A stretch of DNA of 64,000 nt from CAZMPJ01 sp964568455 (GTDB taxonomy: Bacteria; Margulisbacteria; WOR-1; O2-12-FULL-45-9). The notes under the pieces are model-generated. The model was not told the DNA's origin, ran no database searches, and was given only the letters and a program-made list of their open reading frames with translations. Location: assembly GCA_964568455.1 (NCBI GenBank), contig CAZMPJ010000004.1, positions 52,614 through 116,613 on the forward strand, in the 5' to 3' direction. How positions within the stretch are numbered: the stretch's first letter is position 1; each line of letters opens with the position of its first letter. This document shows, piece by piece, positions 33,447 to 41,504 of this stretch. The position numbers and the translations under genes are program-made.

Positions 33447-34624
33447 TGAAGTATCTTGTTCTGATTGGCGATGGGATGTCAGACCTTCCCCTTAAAAGTT
33501 TAAAAGGGAAAACCCCGCTTGAAGTAGCCAAAACTCCCAATATGGATTTTTTAGCTCAAAATGGAATCTGTGGCTGGGTTAACAATGTGCCTAAAAGTTT
33601 GCCGCCCGCATCTGACGTGGCTAACATGAGCATTTTTGGTTATGACCCTAAAAAATATTACACTGGCCGCGGTCCTCTTGAAGCGGCTAGTTTAGGCGTT
33701 AAACTTAAGAAGGGCGAAATTGCTTTTCGCTGCAATTTAGTCACAGTTAAAGATGGCAAGATGAAAGATTTTACTGCGGGTCATGTTTCAACCAAAGAAG
33801 CAACCAAGATTATGAAAATGTTGGATAAAAAACTTGGTTGTAAGGAAATTAAATTCTATCCTGGTTTAAGTTATAGACATTTGTTGGTAATAACCAATGA
33901 CGAAATTCGAAATTCGAAAGAAAACCCAATATCCAATGTTCAAACTACTCCTCCTCATGACATAACCGGGAAAAAGATTGGGAAATATTTGCCAAAAGGA
34001 AAAGGCTCAGAGCTTTTAATTCAATTAATGAACGAATCAGAAGTTTTATTGCATGGACTAAAAACTAAAGCAACCATGATCTGGCCGTGGAGTCAGGGTG
34101 GGGTGCCTAGTTTTCCAAAGTTTAAGAAAAAAGGTGCAATTATTACTGCTGTCCATCTTTTAAAGGGGATGGGTAAGTCAATGGGGCTGGAAGTAATCAA
34201 TGTCCCCGGCGCAACCGGTTATTTAGACACAAATTATGTTGGAAAAGCAAAATATGCTTTAAAAGCCTTGAAGAAAAAAGATATTGTTTTTATACACGTT
34301 GAATCACCGGATGAAGCTGGGCATGAAGGTTCTGTTAGCAAGAAGATAAAAGCCATTGAAGACTTTGATAAATATGTTGTAGGGACGGTGTTAAAGGGTA
34401 TCCGGATACCCGGATATCCGGTTACCCGGATCGCTGTTCTCCCAGATCACCCTACGCCAATTAAGCATATGACACATACTAGAGATGCTGTTCCGTTTGT
34501 TATTTATCCTCGCGCAGGACGGACTCTTAGTCCGTCTGTTAGGGGTTATAACGAAAAACAAATTAGAAAATCAAAGCTTCACGTTAAACGAGGCTATGAG
34601 CTTTTGAAGTTACTGTTTGCCTAA
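33446..34624 (+). CDS. apgM: Cofactor-independent phosphoglycerate mutase, archaeal type
   Basis: Alkaline-phosphatase-fold enzyme converting 3- to 2-phosphoglycerate. 392 residues, GTG start overlapping the preceding TAG. Metal and phosphate motifs: LVLIGDGMSDLPLKSLKGKTPLEVAKTPNMD split over two blocks, PPASDVANMSIFGYDPKKYYTGRGPLEAA, IFIHVESPDEAGHEG-like, VLPDHPTPIKHMTHTRDAVPFVIY. Three stretches look like repeats read as protein: DEIRNSKENPISNVQ (about 33899-33943), GIRIPGYPVTR (34397-34432) and GRTLSPSVRG (34519-34537 palindrome). Family certain. Confidence 0.94.
   Translation: MKYLVLIGDGMSDLPLKSLKGKTPLEVAKTPNMDFLAQNGICGWVNNVPKSLPPASDVANMSIFGYDPKKYYTGRGPLEAASLGVKLKKGEIAFRCNLVTVKDGKMKDFTAGHVSTKEATKIMKMLDKKLGCKEIKFYPGLSYRHLLVITNDEIRNSKENPISNVQTTPPHDITGKKIGKYLPKGKGSELLIQLMNESEVLLHGLKTKATMIWPWSQGGVPSFPKFKKKGAIITAVHLLKGMGKSMGLEVINVPGATGYLDTNYVGKAKYALKALKKKDIVFIHVESPDEAGHEGSVSKKIKAIEDFDKYVVGTVLKGIRIPGYPVTRIAVLPDHPTPIKHMTHTRDAVPFVIYPRAGRTLSPSVRGYNEKQIRKSKLHVKRGYELLKLLFA
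34397..34537. repeat. Palindromic inserts within the apgM coding region
   Basis: Around 34400-34430 nested TATCCGGATACCCGGATA-type words are repeated, and 34519-34537 is the inverted repeat GACGGACT-ctt-AGTCCGTC. Both are in frame and translate as extra residues between conserved blocks of the enzyme. A related palindrome, GCGACTAAAGTCGC, is at the extreme right end of the window. Confidence 0.6.
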
Positions 34625-35832
34625 CTCAAATCCCTCACCATCACAGTATTTCGATCATCCAACCAGCTAAAACCATGGGCTTCGTAAAAGCGAGTGTTGG
34701 CAGCTTCGTTTTCTGGTTTTAAACGGTATTTTTCTAAGTGTTGTTTTCTGTTGATAACCAGCCTTTGAGGCCTAAATTGAAGATAAACAGCTTTTTGCAA
34801 AGCTTGAAACAATCTAGAAGAACTTTCTGTGCCTCGAAACTCTCTAAAAATGTGCAAACCAATATCCCGAGCGTTAGGAGATTTTTCTGTAGGATATGCA
34901 TAACCGTAGCCAATGGGAAGATCATTTTTTAACATTAGAACAAGTAAAAAGTCTTCGCAAAAGCCAACGCCCAGATCAAGACTTAAAAGATAGGTGGCAA
35001 TAGCTTCTTCTGGAACTGAGGCACTTCTAAACAACTTTGTTCCTGAAGCACAAGGAAAAGATAGTAAATTATACCGCATTTGATTTCTAATTGCTGCCAG
35101 TCCTCGGTTTCTTGATTTTAAGGGTAGACGTAAAGTGTCGAGCCCTGTTTCTTGATCTTTAATTTGTTCGTCTTTCACTGAAAAATCTTTATAACTTGGG
35201 ACGGATGCTTCTGCGTAAACAAAAAATGTGGGAGGCAACAAGCCATTGGCCCCAAGTAAATCAAACAAGAAGCCTGTTCCAGATTGTCCAAGCCTTTGTT
35301 GAAAAGTGGTAAAGTCAGCGACTAATAACGCTGGTCCGGTTTCTGCCAAATAATCGTTTGGTAATCCGGATAGCATGCCGATTTTATAGAGACAGTACAG
35401 GTTATACATAAAATCTTTTTTAGGAAGTTGCTCGTGCATTCGAGATAAAGTTCCATCCCAGTCTATTTTCATGGCGGGAAACATTCTTTGTGCCCATTCG
35501 TGCTCTGATTTATTTAAAAGTAGTGGTATTGGAGAAAATGGGACTGCTTCAAGTAGGGCTTCGTCTCGTGATGTTCCAAAATGAGGGCCCAATGGCTCCA
35601 AAACCTCTTCAAAACCAGTTGCAATATCAAGCACTGCTTGGCGATCTTCTACTCTTGGGCAGTGAGCCATGTGCCAGAGCAGGTTGCGGTTTACAGTAAA
35701 AATGGTTTCTGCGCGTTTGTCATCTTGCGCAGTTCTAACCAACCCGCTTAAAGTTGCTTTTATATTTGCACTAGAAAAGTGTCCTTTTAACACTTGAGTG
35801 CGATGTGCGTTTACTTGAATTGGTGATATCAT
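34621..35832 (-). CDS. Regulon protein with C-terminal GNAT-like domain
   Basis: 403 residues. The N-terminal 240 residues match no family I recognise. The C-terminal 110 residues resemble a GNAT N-acetyltransferase (FLLVLMLKNDLPIGYGYAYP, ARDIGLHIFREFRGTESSSRLFQAL with a degenerate acetyl-CoA loop, NTRFYEAHGFSWL). The start is moved to the ATG at 35832, 15 bases from the CGAAAGAT -10, which predicts a leaderless message; the longer in-frame start at 35931 lies upstream of the promoter. The first 36 residues then lack acidic side chains. Convergent with apgM, overlapping by 4 bp. Confidence 0.65.
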   Translation of the reverse strand: MISPIQVNAHRTQVLKGHFSSANIKATLSGLVRTAQDDKRAETIFTVNRNLLWHMAHCPRVEDRQAVLDIATGFEEVLEPLGPHFGTSRDEALLEAVPFSPIPLLLNKSEHEWAQRMFPAMKIDWDGTLSRMHEQLPKKDFMYNLYCLYKIGMLSGLPNDYLAETGPALLVADFTTFQQRLGQSGTGFLFDLLGANGLLPPTFFVYAEASVPSYKDFSVKDEQIKDQETGLDTLRLPLKSRNRGLAAIRNQMRYNLLSFPCASGTKLFRSASVPEEAIATYLLSLDLGVGFCEDFLLVLMLKNDLPIGYGYAYPTEKSPNARDIGLHIFREFRGTESSSRLFQALQKAVYLQFRPQRLVINRKQHLEKYRLKPENEAANTRFYEAHGFSWLDDRNTVMVRDLS

Positions 35833-35839
35833 AGCTACT

Positions 35840-35869
35840 ATCTTTCGACAAATTTTTGCCCTGATTTCA
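35840..35869 (-). promoter_or_regulatory. Regulon promoter TGAAA-N17-CGAAAGAT
   Basis: Minus strand: TGAAA 35869-35865, 17-base gap, CGAAAGAT 35847-35840, ATG at 35832 (15 bases from the first -10 base). The CGAAA form of the -10 is shared with the promoter at 60820. Confidence 0.7.
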
Positions 35870-35883
35870 CTTAAAAAACAAAA

Positions 35884-36090
35884 ACCCGAAATTACTAAAT
35901 GCTCACGAAAGCAAATTTCGCGAAAACCCAAAGCAAACTTCTCAAATACACCAAAATGCTAATCTTCCCAAAAATCATTATATTGTGTTGTATATAATAG
36001 TATTCGTGAAGATTTGGGTTTATGGGTTTTTGGGAAACTTCCTTCGGATGTTCGGGACTATCTCTTTCGAGAGCATTTCGAATTTTAGTA
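35884..36090. mobile_element. Empty CGAAA-rich inverted-repeat element
   Basis: The 308-bp gap before tyrA holds no gene. It begins ACCCGAAATTACTAAATGCT, then CACGAAAGC, and ends, read on the minus strand, with CGAAAATACTAAAATTCGAA, then ATGCTCTCGAAAG. These arms resemble each other and the ends of the GxxExxY cassette at 27898 (shared word AATGCTCACGAAAG). The interior has many TTCG/CGAA words but no ORF, so this looks like an empty copy. Confidence 0.5.
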
Positions 36091-36140
36091 TTTTCGTTCC
36101 CAGGTTGAATTTTAAACCTAATTAACCTAAGATATTAATC

Positions 36141-36977
36141 ATGAACATTGCTGTTATTGGTTTGGGGTTGATTGGCGGTTCTATTTGCAAGAATCTTAAA
36201 TCCCAATCCCTAAACTTTAAAATTATTGGAATTCCAAGAAGAGAAGAGACCTTAAAGCAAGCCTTAGAACAGAAAGTTATTGATGAGGGCACAACTGATC
36301 CAAAACAAGGCGTAAAAGATGCGGATGTTATTTTTATTTGTACGCCGATTAGTTTAATTATTCCAATCTTAAAAGAAATTGCTCCAAATCTTAAACCCGG
36401 AGCAGTTGTAACTGATGTTGGCAGTAGTAAAGAAGAAATTGTTAAGCAAGCTAAAAAAATAATGCCCAAAGGAACCTATTTTATCGGTGGACATCCAATG
36501 GCAGGCAAGGAAAAAGTTAAATTTGAGGAATCAGAAGCGGGATTATTTGAGAATAAAATTTGGATATTAATATCTGGAGAACAGATTGAAAAGTTGGAAG
36601 CAGTTATAAAACAATTAGGAGCGAGGGTAATAAAAATGGATGCAAAAAAACATGATTTGGTGGTAGCCGGGATCAGTCACATGCCATTGGCCGTGGCAGC
36701 AGCCTTGGTTAATGCCGTGGCTGACTCAAAAGATAGTGTTGATGAAATGAAACAATGTGCAGCGTCAGGATTTAAAGATACTACTCGAGTGGCATCAGGC
36801 GACCCGGTTCTTGGGGTTGATATGTTTACTACCAATAAGAAATCTGTGCTGGAAATGATTTCTGCTTTTAAAAAAGCCCTGGCTAATCTTGAAAAAGAGA
36901 TTAAAAAAGGCGATTCAGACAAGATTAAAGCCGAACTGGAAAAAGCTAAGCAATTTAGAGATTCAGTTTTTAATTAA
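36141..36977 (+). CDS. tyrA: Prephenate dehydrogenase
   Basis: Oxidative decarboxylation of prephenate (or arogenate) in tyrosine synthesis. 278 residues: Rossmann IAVIGLGLIGGSICKNL, ADVIFICTPISLIIPIL, VTDVGSSKEEIV, FIGGHPMAGKEKVKFEES, DLVVAGISHMPLAVAAALVN, SGFKDTTRVASGDPVLG. The sequence KSQSLNFK near residue 20 looks like a translated dispersed repeat. Single gene, no ACT domain. Confidence 0.93.
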   Translation: MNIAVIGLGLIGGSICKNLKSQSLNFKIIGIPRREETLKQALEQKVIDEGTTDPKQGVKDADVIFICTPISLIIPILKEIAPNLKPGAVVTDVGSSKEEIVKQAKKIMPKGTYFIGGHPMAGKEKVKFEESEAGLFENKIWILISGEQIEKLEAVIKQLGARVIKMDAKKHDLVVAGISHMPLAVAAALVNAVADSKDSVDEMKQCAASGFKDTTRVASGDPVLGVDMFTTNKKSVLEMISAFKKALANLEKEIKKGDSDKIKAELEKAKQFRDSVFN

Positions 36978-36997
36978 TTTATAAGCAGTAAAAAAAC

Positions 36998-37027
36998 TGA
37001 AATTTTTCCCAATACCCTCCGATAATA
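36998..37027 (+). promoter_or_regulatory. Regulon promoter TGAAA-N17-CGATAATA
   Basis: TGAAA 36998-37002, 17-base gap, CGATAATA 37020-37027 preceded by CTC. ATG at 37033 is 13 bases from the first -10 base. Confidence 0.8.
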
Positions 37028-37032
37028 ACTTG

Positions 37033-37989
37033 ATGACAGGTACATATTTAGCTAATAGAATAAGTGGATACAAGCCTAGCCGCCCAATAAAAGTAGGGAT
37101 TGTCGGTGGTCTTGGGGTAATTGGCAAAGCTTCTCGAGCTGCTTTATCTCAAAGAGCAGATAAAGCTGGTTTTGAAATTAGATTTATTTCAGATATCCTT
37201 CCTTGCACGGAAAATAGTCCTCTGCAGTTTGAAGGAAAACCTGTTGAATATATAAATGCAGCAGATGCGGCAAGCTTACCCTTGGCTGAAGTTGATTTTG
37301 TAATTGACTGTACTAATGCACATAAACAAAGAGAGGATTTTGAACCTTTTGCTCCTGAAGGAGTAAAGTTAATCTTCCCTAGCTTTAGCGCTCAAATGGA
37401 TGCCAACTTGGTCATGGGTTTTAATGAAGGCTTGTTTGATCCGGCACAACATCAAACGGTTGGGATTGGCTCTTGTTCTATTAATGCAGTTGTTACTGCT
37501 TTAGATGCGGTTAAAAATCTAGGATTAAAAAGCTTAAGTCTGCATATTTTACATTGTGTAGACAGTGACCAAGAATTAGCTGATCTTGCTTCATCGTTTC
37601 ATACCGGCGCTAGCGGATCACTGGCTAATTTATCTTATTTTTTCCCGTCATTAAAAGATAATATTTTAGCTAGACATACTAGAATCCCGGCTTTAACTGG
37701 TATGCAAGTTGATTGTGTTGTAGAGCTTGAAGCCCCTTGTACTAAGGGAGTAAGAAGACTCTTAGAGGCAGCGGCAGAAGAAAAAGAAGGCTTATTAAGA
37801 ATAGTAGGTAAAGCTAATAATCATAGCCGCATTTGTTTGGACGCTCCAGAATCAGCTATTGTTAATATTGATAGCGTTGAGACGGCTAGAAGATTGACCT
37901 CCTTAACTATTTGGCAAAATCCTCATTTTGGTTTTTCGCACCGCATTTGGGATATGATCATTTATATGGCATCCAGAATGCATATATAA
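37033..37989 (+). CDS. GAPDH-like dehydrogenase homologue
   Basis: 318 residues, recognisably related to glyceraldehyde-3-phosphate dehydrogenase but divergent. Rossmann start VGIVGGLGVIGKASRAAL, VDFVIDCTNAHKQREDF, an active-site-like GSCSINAVVTALD (the family has SCTTN; the Cys is kept), RIPALTGMQVDCVVELE, and the C-terminal WQNPHFGFSHRIWDMIIYMAS parallel to WYDNExGYSxRVxDL. An 18-residue basic extension precedes the Rossmann strand. Leaderless start predicted. It may act on another aldehyde or serve as an NAD sensor. No glycolytic neighbours, so not the housekeeping gap gene. Confidence 0.75.
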   Translation: MTGTYLANRISGYKPSRPIKVGIVGGLGVIGKASRAALSQRADKAGFEIRFISDILPCTENSPLQFEGKPVEYINAADAASLPLAEVDFVIDCTNAHKQREDFEPFAPEGVKLIFPSFSAQMDANLVMGFNEGLFDPAQHQTVGIGSCSINAVVTALDAVKNLGLKSLSLHILHCVDSDQELADLASSFHTGASGSLANLSYFFPSLKDNILARHTRIPALTGMQVDCVVELEAPCTKGVRRLLEAAAEEKEGLLRIVGKANNHSRICLDAPESAIVNIDSVETARRLTSLTIWQNPHFGFSHRIWDMIIYMASRMHI

Positions 37990-38004
37990 TATAATATCCT
38001 TACT

Positions 38005-39237
38005 ATGTCGTATAAAGAAATCCACATACCAGGCGATAAATCTATTTCCCACCGAGCAGTGATGCTAGGTGCGTTGGCTAAAGGGGAAACCATAGTTAAT
38101 AACTTTTTGATGAGCGAAGATTGTTTGGCAACCGTTGATTGTTTTCGTAAACTCGGCATTGACATCAAAATGACAAATGACAAATGTCAAATGTCAAATG
38201 AATGTAAAATTATTATAAAAGGCAAAGGGTTGAGGGGATTGAAGAGGGCAAAAGAAGTACTAGATGTGGGGAATTCTGGTACGACAATTAGATTAATGTT
38301 AGGAATATTAGCGGCGCAGGATTTCATATCGGAAATTACAGGAGATGCTTCTATTCAAAAACGGCCCATGATGAGAGTGATCAAGCCTTTATCTGAAATG
38401 GGGGCTAATATTGAAGGGGAATATGCTCCACTTAAAGTTTATGGTAGAAAATTAAAACCGATTACTTATGAATTGCCAGTTGCTTCGGCTCAAGTTAAAT
38501 CTGCCATACTTTTAGCTGGCTTATATGCGGGTGGAGAAACAAAAGTTATTGAAAAAAATCCTGCCCGAGATCATACCGAGAGAATGCTTAAGTATTTTAA
38601 TGCCAAACCAGGCCAGGATTTTGCAGGAACCACAATTGATGTGCCAGGTGATATTTCGTCAGCCGCGTTTTTTATGGTAGCCGGCGCGTTAATACAGAAT
38701 TGCGAATTAAAAATGCCTAATGTGGGGACGAATCCAACGCGAATGGGAATTGTTGAAGTTTTACATCGCATGGGAGCTAATTTAGAGGTTAAAGATGAGC
38801 AGATTTTAAGCGAAGAACCGCGGGCTACTATTTTAGTTAAACCTTCTAAGCTGCAAGGAATAAAAATATCAGGAGAAATTATTCCGCGAATTATTGATGA
38901 AATACCAATTATTGCTTTGGCTGCTACGCAGGCTGAAGGAGTGACTGAAATTCGGGGAGCTAAAGAATTAAGAATTAAAGAAAGTGATCGGATTGCGACA
39001 GTTAGTTCTGAGCTTAAAAAATTAGGCGCAAATATTGAAGAGCTTGATGATGGCGTGATAATTACTGGCCCAACTCCTTTAAAGGGTGGTAAAGTAAAAT
39101 CTTACGGCGACCACCGTATTGCCATGATGCTGTCAGTTGCTAATTTAATTGCTGATGGTCAGGTTAAAATTGATGATGTGAAATGTATTGAGACCTCATT
39201 TCCGGGATTTAAAAAGCTTTTGGGTGGTTTGGTGTAG
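38005..39237 (+). CDS. aroA: 3-phosphoshikimate 1-carboxyvinyltransferase (EPSP synthase)
   Basis: Sixth step of the shikimate pathway. 410 residues: HIPGDKSISHRAVMLGALAKG, LDVGNSGTTIRLMLGILA, TGDASIQKRPMMRVIKPL, LPVASAQVKSAILLAGLYA, DHTERML, DVPGDISSAAFFMVAGAL, RIIDEIPIIALAA, AKELRIKESDRI, DHRIAMMLSVANL. Residues about 55-68 (MTNDKCQMSNECK) are an insert encoded by repeats of CAAATG/TGACAAATG (38169-38204). TATAAT-rich DNA lies just upstream. A double hairpin follows the stop. Confidence 0.96.
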   Translation: MSYKEIHIPGDKSISHRAVMLGALAKGETIVNNFLMSEDCLATVDCFRKLGIDIKMTNDKCQMSNECKIIIKGKGLRGLKRAKEVLDVGNSGTTIRLMLGILAAQDFISEITGDASIQKRPMMRVIKPLSEMGANIEGEYAPLKVYGRKLKPITYELPVASAQVKSAILLAGLYAGGETKVIEKNPARDHTERMLKYFNAKPGQDFAGTTIDVPGDISSAAFFMVAGALIQNCELKMPNVGTNPTRMGIVEVLHRMGANLEVKDEQILSEEPRATILVKPSKLQGIKISGEIIPRIIDEIPIIALAATQAEGVTEIRGAKELRIKESDRIATVSSELKKLGANIEELDDGVIITGPTPLKGGKVKSYGDHRIAMMLSVANLIADGQVKIDDVKCIETSFPGFKKLLGGLV

Positions 39238-39245
39238 GAGAGAAA

Positions 39246-39295
39246 CCCCATAATAAATTATGGGGAGTATTCCCCACATTTTAATGTGGGGTTTT
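39246..39295 (+). terminator. Double hairpin terminator after aroA
   Basis: First stem CCCCATAA-taaa-TTATGGGG (39246-39265), then CCCCACATT-tt-AATGTGGGG (39272-39291) followed by TTTT. The second stem is nearly identical to the palindrome inside miaA (23341-23360). It lies between convergent genes, so it could stop both. Confidence 0.75.
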
Positions 39296-39331
39296 ATACC
39301 TAATGGAACATAAATTTAAACAGCGCATAAT

Positions 39332-41443
39332 CTATGCAGACACAGATGCCGAAGGAGTCAATTCCACCACGTTAAGTGTCTGCCAATATTTATAACCATG
39401 TTTGATATCATCGCGAATTTCTAAACCACCATGTTCTAACATAAATTCCAGCCACTCTGGATCTTCATTAACTCGATTAATTTTCAATGGCACATCAATA
39501 GTAAATAAAACTCTTTTTTTCCAACCATATTGCTCAATCCATTCATCAACTTCTTTAGCCGCACAACTGCTGTAATTAATTAACGCTTTCCCGCCAGGGT
39601 TAAGATGGTCTTTTCCCTCTCTTAAAGTTTCATGAATCAAGCCCAACCCTCGGTAGGGATCAACTTCGCCTGAAATTTCTTTTTCTGGCAAATAAGGAGG
39701 GTTTTCTAAAAGCAAATCAACTTTACCAAATTGACTAAGACCTTTTCCATGGATAATTTGCAAGGTGGTGTTACCTAAAATAGCTTCAAGGTTCCTTTCC
39801 ATGCATTCCAATGCTTTTTTCTCAACATCAGAAGCGATTAACAACTCTAAATTTGGACAGAACATTTTAGCTGCCTTGCTAATCATACCGCCGCCAGTGC
39901 CAACTTCACCGACTGATTTTACGTTTGGCCCAAAAACATCGTTGATTAATAAAGCATAAATAAAAACGATAGTGTCAATTGACGATCCCCAGACATTTTT
40001 ATCAATTGAGCCATCCCATTCTGCAATTACGCCAGCAAATTCAGTAATACGCAGACCATAGGAATATAAGTTTAAAACAATGTCTCTCAATGTTGAGGGC
40101 AGGGTAGAGATTTCTGCGGTGGGAGAAAGCAAGGTTGGGTCAGGAATGCTGGTTTTTAAACTAAAATCTGTTTTGGCTAAAGCTTGTCCGCCGGTTTTCA
40201 AAATCCTGACTAGATTTAAAGTTTTTAAACCCTGACTGATTTGTAAAAACAAGATTTGCCTTTTAGTTCCTTTTGGCACGCTTGAACAAATTGGCATGGC
40301 ATCAATTTCTGCGATTTGTTCTGGACTAATACTTAGGGTCTTAGTTGGTGCAATAACTTCTACTGTTTCCGGCTTTTCTATGGCTCTCCTTGAAAGTTCA
40401 GGAAAGACCAGTAAGCTTAAGGGAAAATCAGAAACTGTAATTAGTGCTTTTGAGCCAGCAGGAAAAGGAAGATGTGTATTTGAATCAATGCTTATTCGTG
40501 GATCATGACGCAAAGCAGAAGTCACCTCAAGTGTTTCTGCAAATCCGTGGGCCAACAGTTTTTGATCCCCGCCTTTGTTAAAGCGTGCTGATTCTCTGGA
40601 AATAAATTGTAATAAGCGTGAACTTGGAGCAAAAACAATTCCGTTGGCATTGAAAGCCCATGAGTTTATTGGAGAACCGGCGCCGGCGGGAACCAGTAGC
40701 CCACTGTCGCGATGATACTCGGTTATGCCATTGGTATTAATCAGATATCTGGCTGTGTGAGCCGAATCTTGTTCGTTTATGAAAATTTCATTTAGGGCAA
40801 GATAGGTTTCATCATTTACCCTTACGCCCAAGCGATTTAAAGCTGCATACTCAAAGCAGCCTTGATACATTAAATTAAGTGCTTGTTCTAATTGTTGGGC
40901 CTGGACTAGCATATAGTTTCCCCAGCTGCCATTGCCATTTAGGACGGCGGTTTGAGGATTAGAAACAATGCCAAAGATAGGAGCTGTGTCACTTATAAAA
41001 CGAGCAGTATTAATAAAAGTGCCGTCACCTCCAACAGTCAATATCAAATCTTTGTTTCTAAATTTTTCTAGAACTAAAGCTTGAGAAGAAAGAGTCTCAA
41101 AAGCAATTCCCAAAGTTGTTAGTGTAGACTCAACTCTTACCATGGCTTCTAAATGTGCATCTTGCTGACTATCTTTTGAAACAACTAAAACAGATTTTGG
41201 TTCTAATGCATTGCCTTCATCACCAGAAAAATCATGAAAGGGAATTCTTTGCTGCATTTGCAAAAGCTGCAGTTCATGTCTTGAAACTTGGAGTAGATGT
41301 AAGCCTTGAGCAATTTGTTTTTGGTTAACAATACAAGCGCTTAATTCAGCAGTGTTCCTTAAAATGCCGTTTTGTTTTACCAAGGTTTTTAAGCCTTGAT
41401 AAGGGTTGGCTCCTTTTATAAAAAAACTTACGCGTGCTCGCAT
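39332..41443 (-). CDS. Fusion of NAD kinase-like domain and class I methyltransferase
   Basis: 703 residues. Residues about 75-345 resemble NAD kinase: SVLVVSKDSQQDAHLEAMVR, DLILTVGGDGTFINTARF (GGDGT), LALNEIFINEQDSAHTARYL, SGLLVPAGAGSPINSWAFNANG. Residues about 440-690 are a SAM-dependent methyltransferase with motif I VGEVGTGGGMISKAAKMF, IASDVEKKALECMERNLE and NPPYLPEKE, the NPPY of PrmC/HemK and N6-adenine enzymes. I know of no standard protein with this pairing. The basic N-terminus (32 residues without acid) and the leaderless start 15 bases from its -10 match the regulon. Confidence 0.75.
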   Translation of the reverse strand: MRARVSFFIKGANPYQGLKTLVKQNGILRNTAELSACIVNQKQIAQGLHLLQVSRHELQLLQMQQRIPFHDFSGDEGNALEPKSVLVVSKDSQQDAHLEAMVRVESTLTTLGIAFETLSSQALVLEKFRNKDLILTVGGDGTFINTARFISDTAPIFGIVSNPQTAVLNGNGSWGNYMLVQAQQLEQALNLMYQGCFEYAALNRLGVRVNDETYLALNEIFINEQDSAHTARYLINTNGITEYHRDSGLLVPAGAGSPINSWAFNANGIVFAPSSRLLQFISRESARFNKGGDQKLLAHGFAETLEVTSALRHDPRISIDSNTHLPFPAGSKALITVSDFPLSLLVFPELSRRAIEKPETVEVIAPTKTLSISPEQIAEIDAMPICSSVPKGTKRQILFLQISQGLKTLNLVRILKTGGQALAKTDFSLKTSIPDPTLLSPTAEISTLPSTLRDIVLNLYSYGLRITEFAGVIAEWDGSIDKNVWGSSIDTIVFIYALLINDVFGPNVKSVGEVGTGGGMISKAAKMFCPNLELLIASDVEKKALECMERNLEAILGNTTLQIIHGKGLSQFGKVDLLLENPPYLPEKEISGEVDPYRGLGLIHETLREGKDHLNPGGKALINYSSCAAKEVDEWIEQYGWKKRVLFTIDVPLKINRVNEDPEWLEFMLEHGGLEIRDDIKHGYKYWQTLNVVELTPSASVSA

Positions 41444-41450
41444 GGTAATT

Positions 41451-41480
41451 TATTATCGTTAGATTTTAAGTGAAATTTCA
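41451..41480 (-). promoter_or_regulatory. Regulon promoter TGAAA-N17-CGATAATA (divergent pair, left)
   Basis: Minus strand: TGAAA 41480-41476, gap 17, CGATAATA 41458-41451, ATG at 41443 (15 bases). Its -35 is half of the palindrome TGAAATTTCA (41471-41480), the other half of which is the -35 of the opposite promoter. Confidence 0.8.
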
Positions 41481-41500
41481 CTTTAATCTTATCGATATAT
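41471..41500 (+). promoter_or_regulatory. Regulon promoter TGAAA-N17-CGATATAT (divergent pair, right)
   Basis: TGAAA 41471-41475, gap 17, CGATATAT 41493-41500, ATG at 41505 (12 bases). It shares the palindrome TGAAATTTCA with the promoter of the NAD kinase/methyltransferase gene, so the two polymerases would compete. Confidence 0.8.
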
Positions 41501-41504
41501 ATGC

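Noticed and set aside
35833..35931. Longer N-terminus for the GNAT-like gene from ATG 35931
   Set aside because: The extension would be encoded by DNA containing the regulon promoter and CGAAA repeats, and transcription would start downstream of it.
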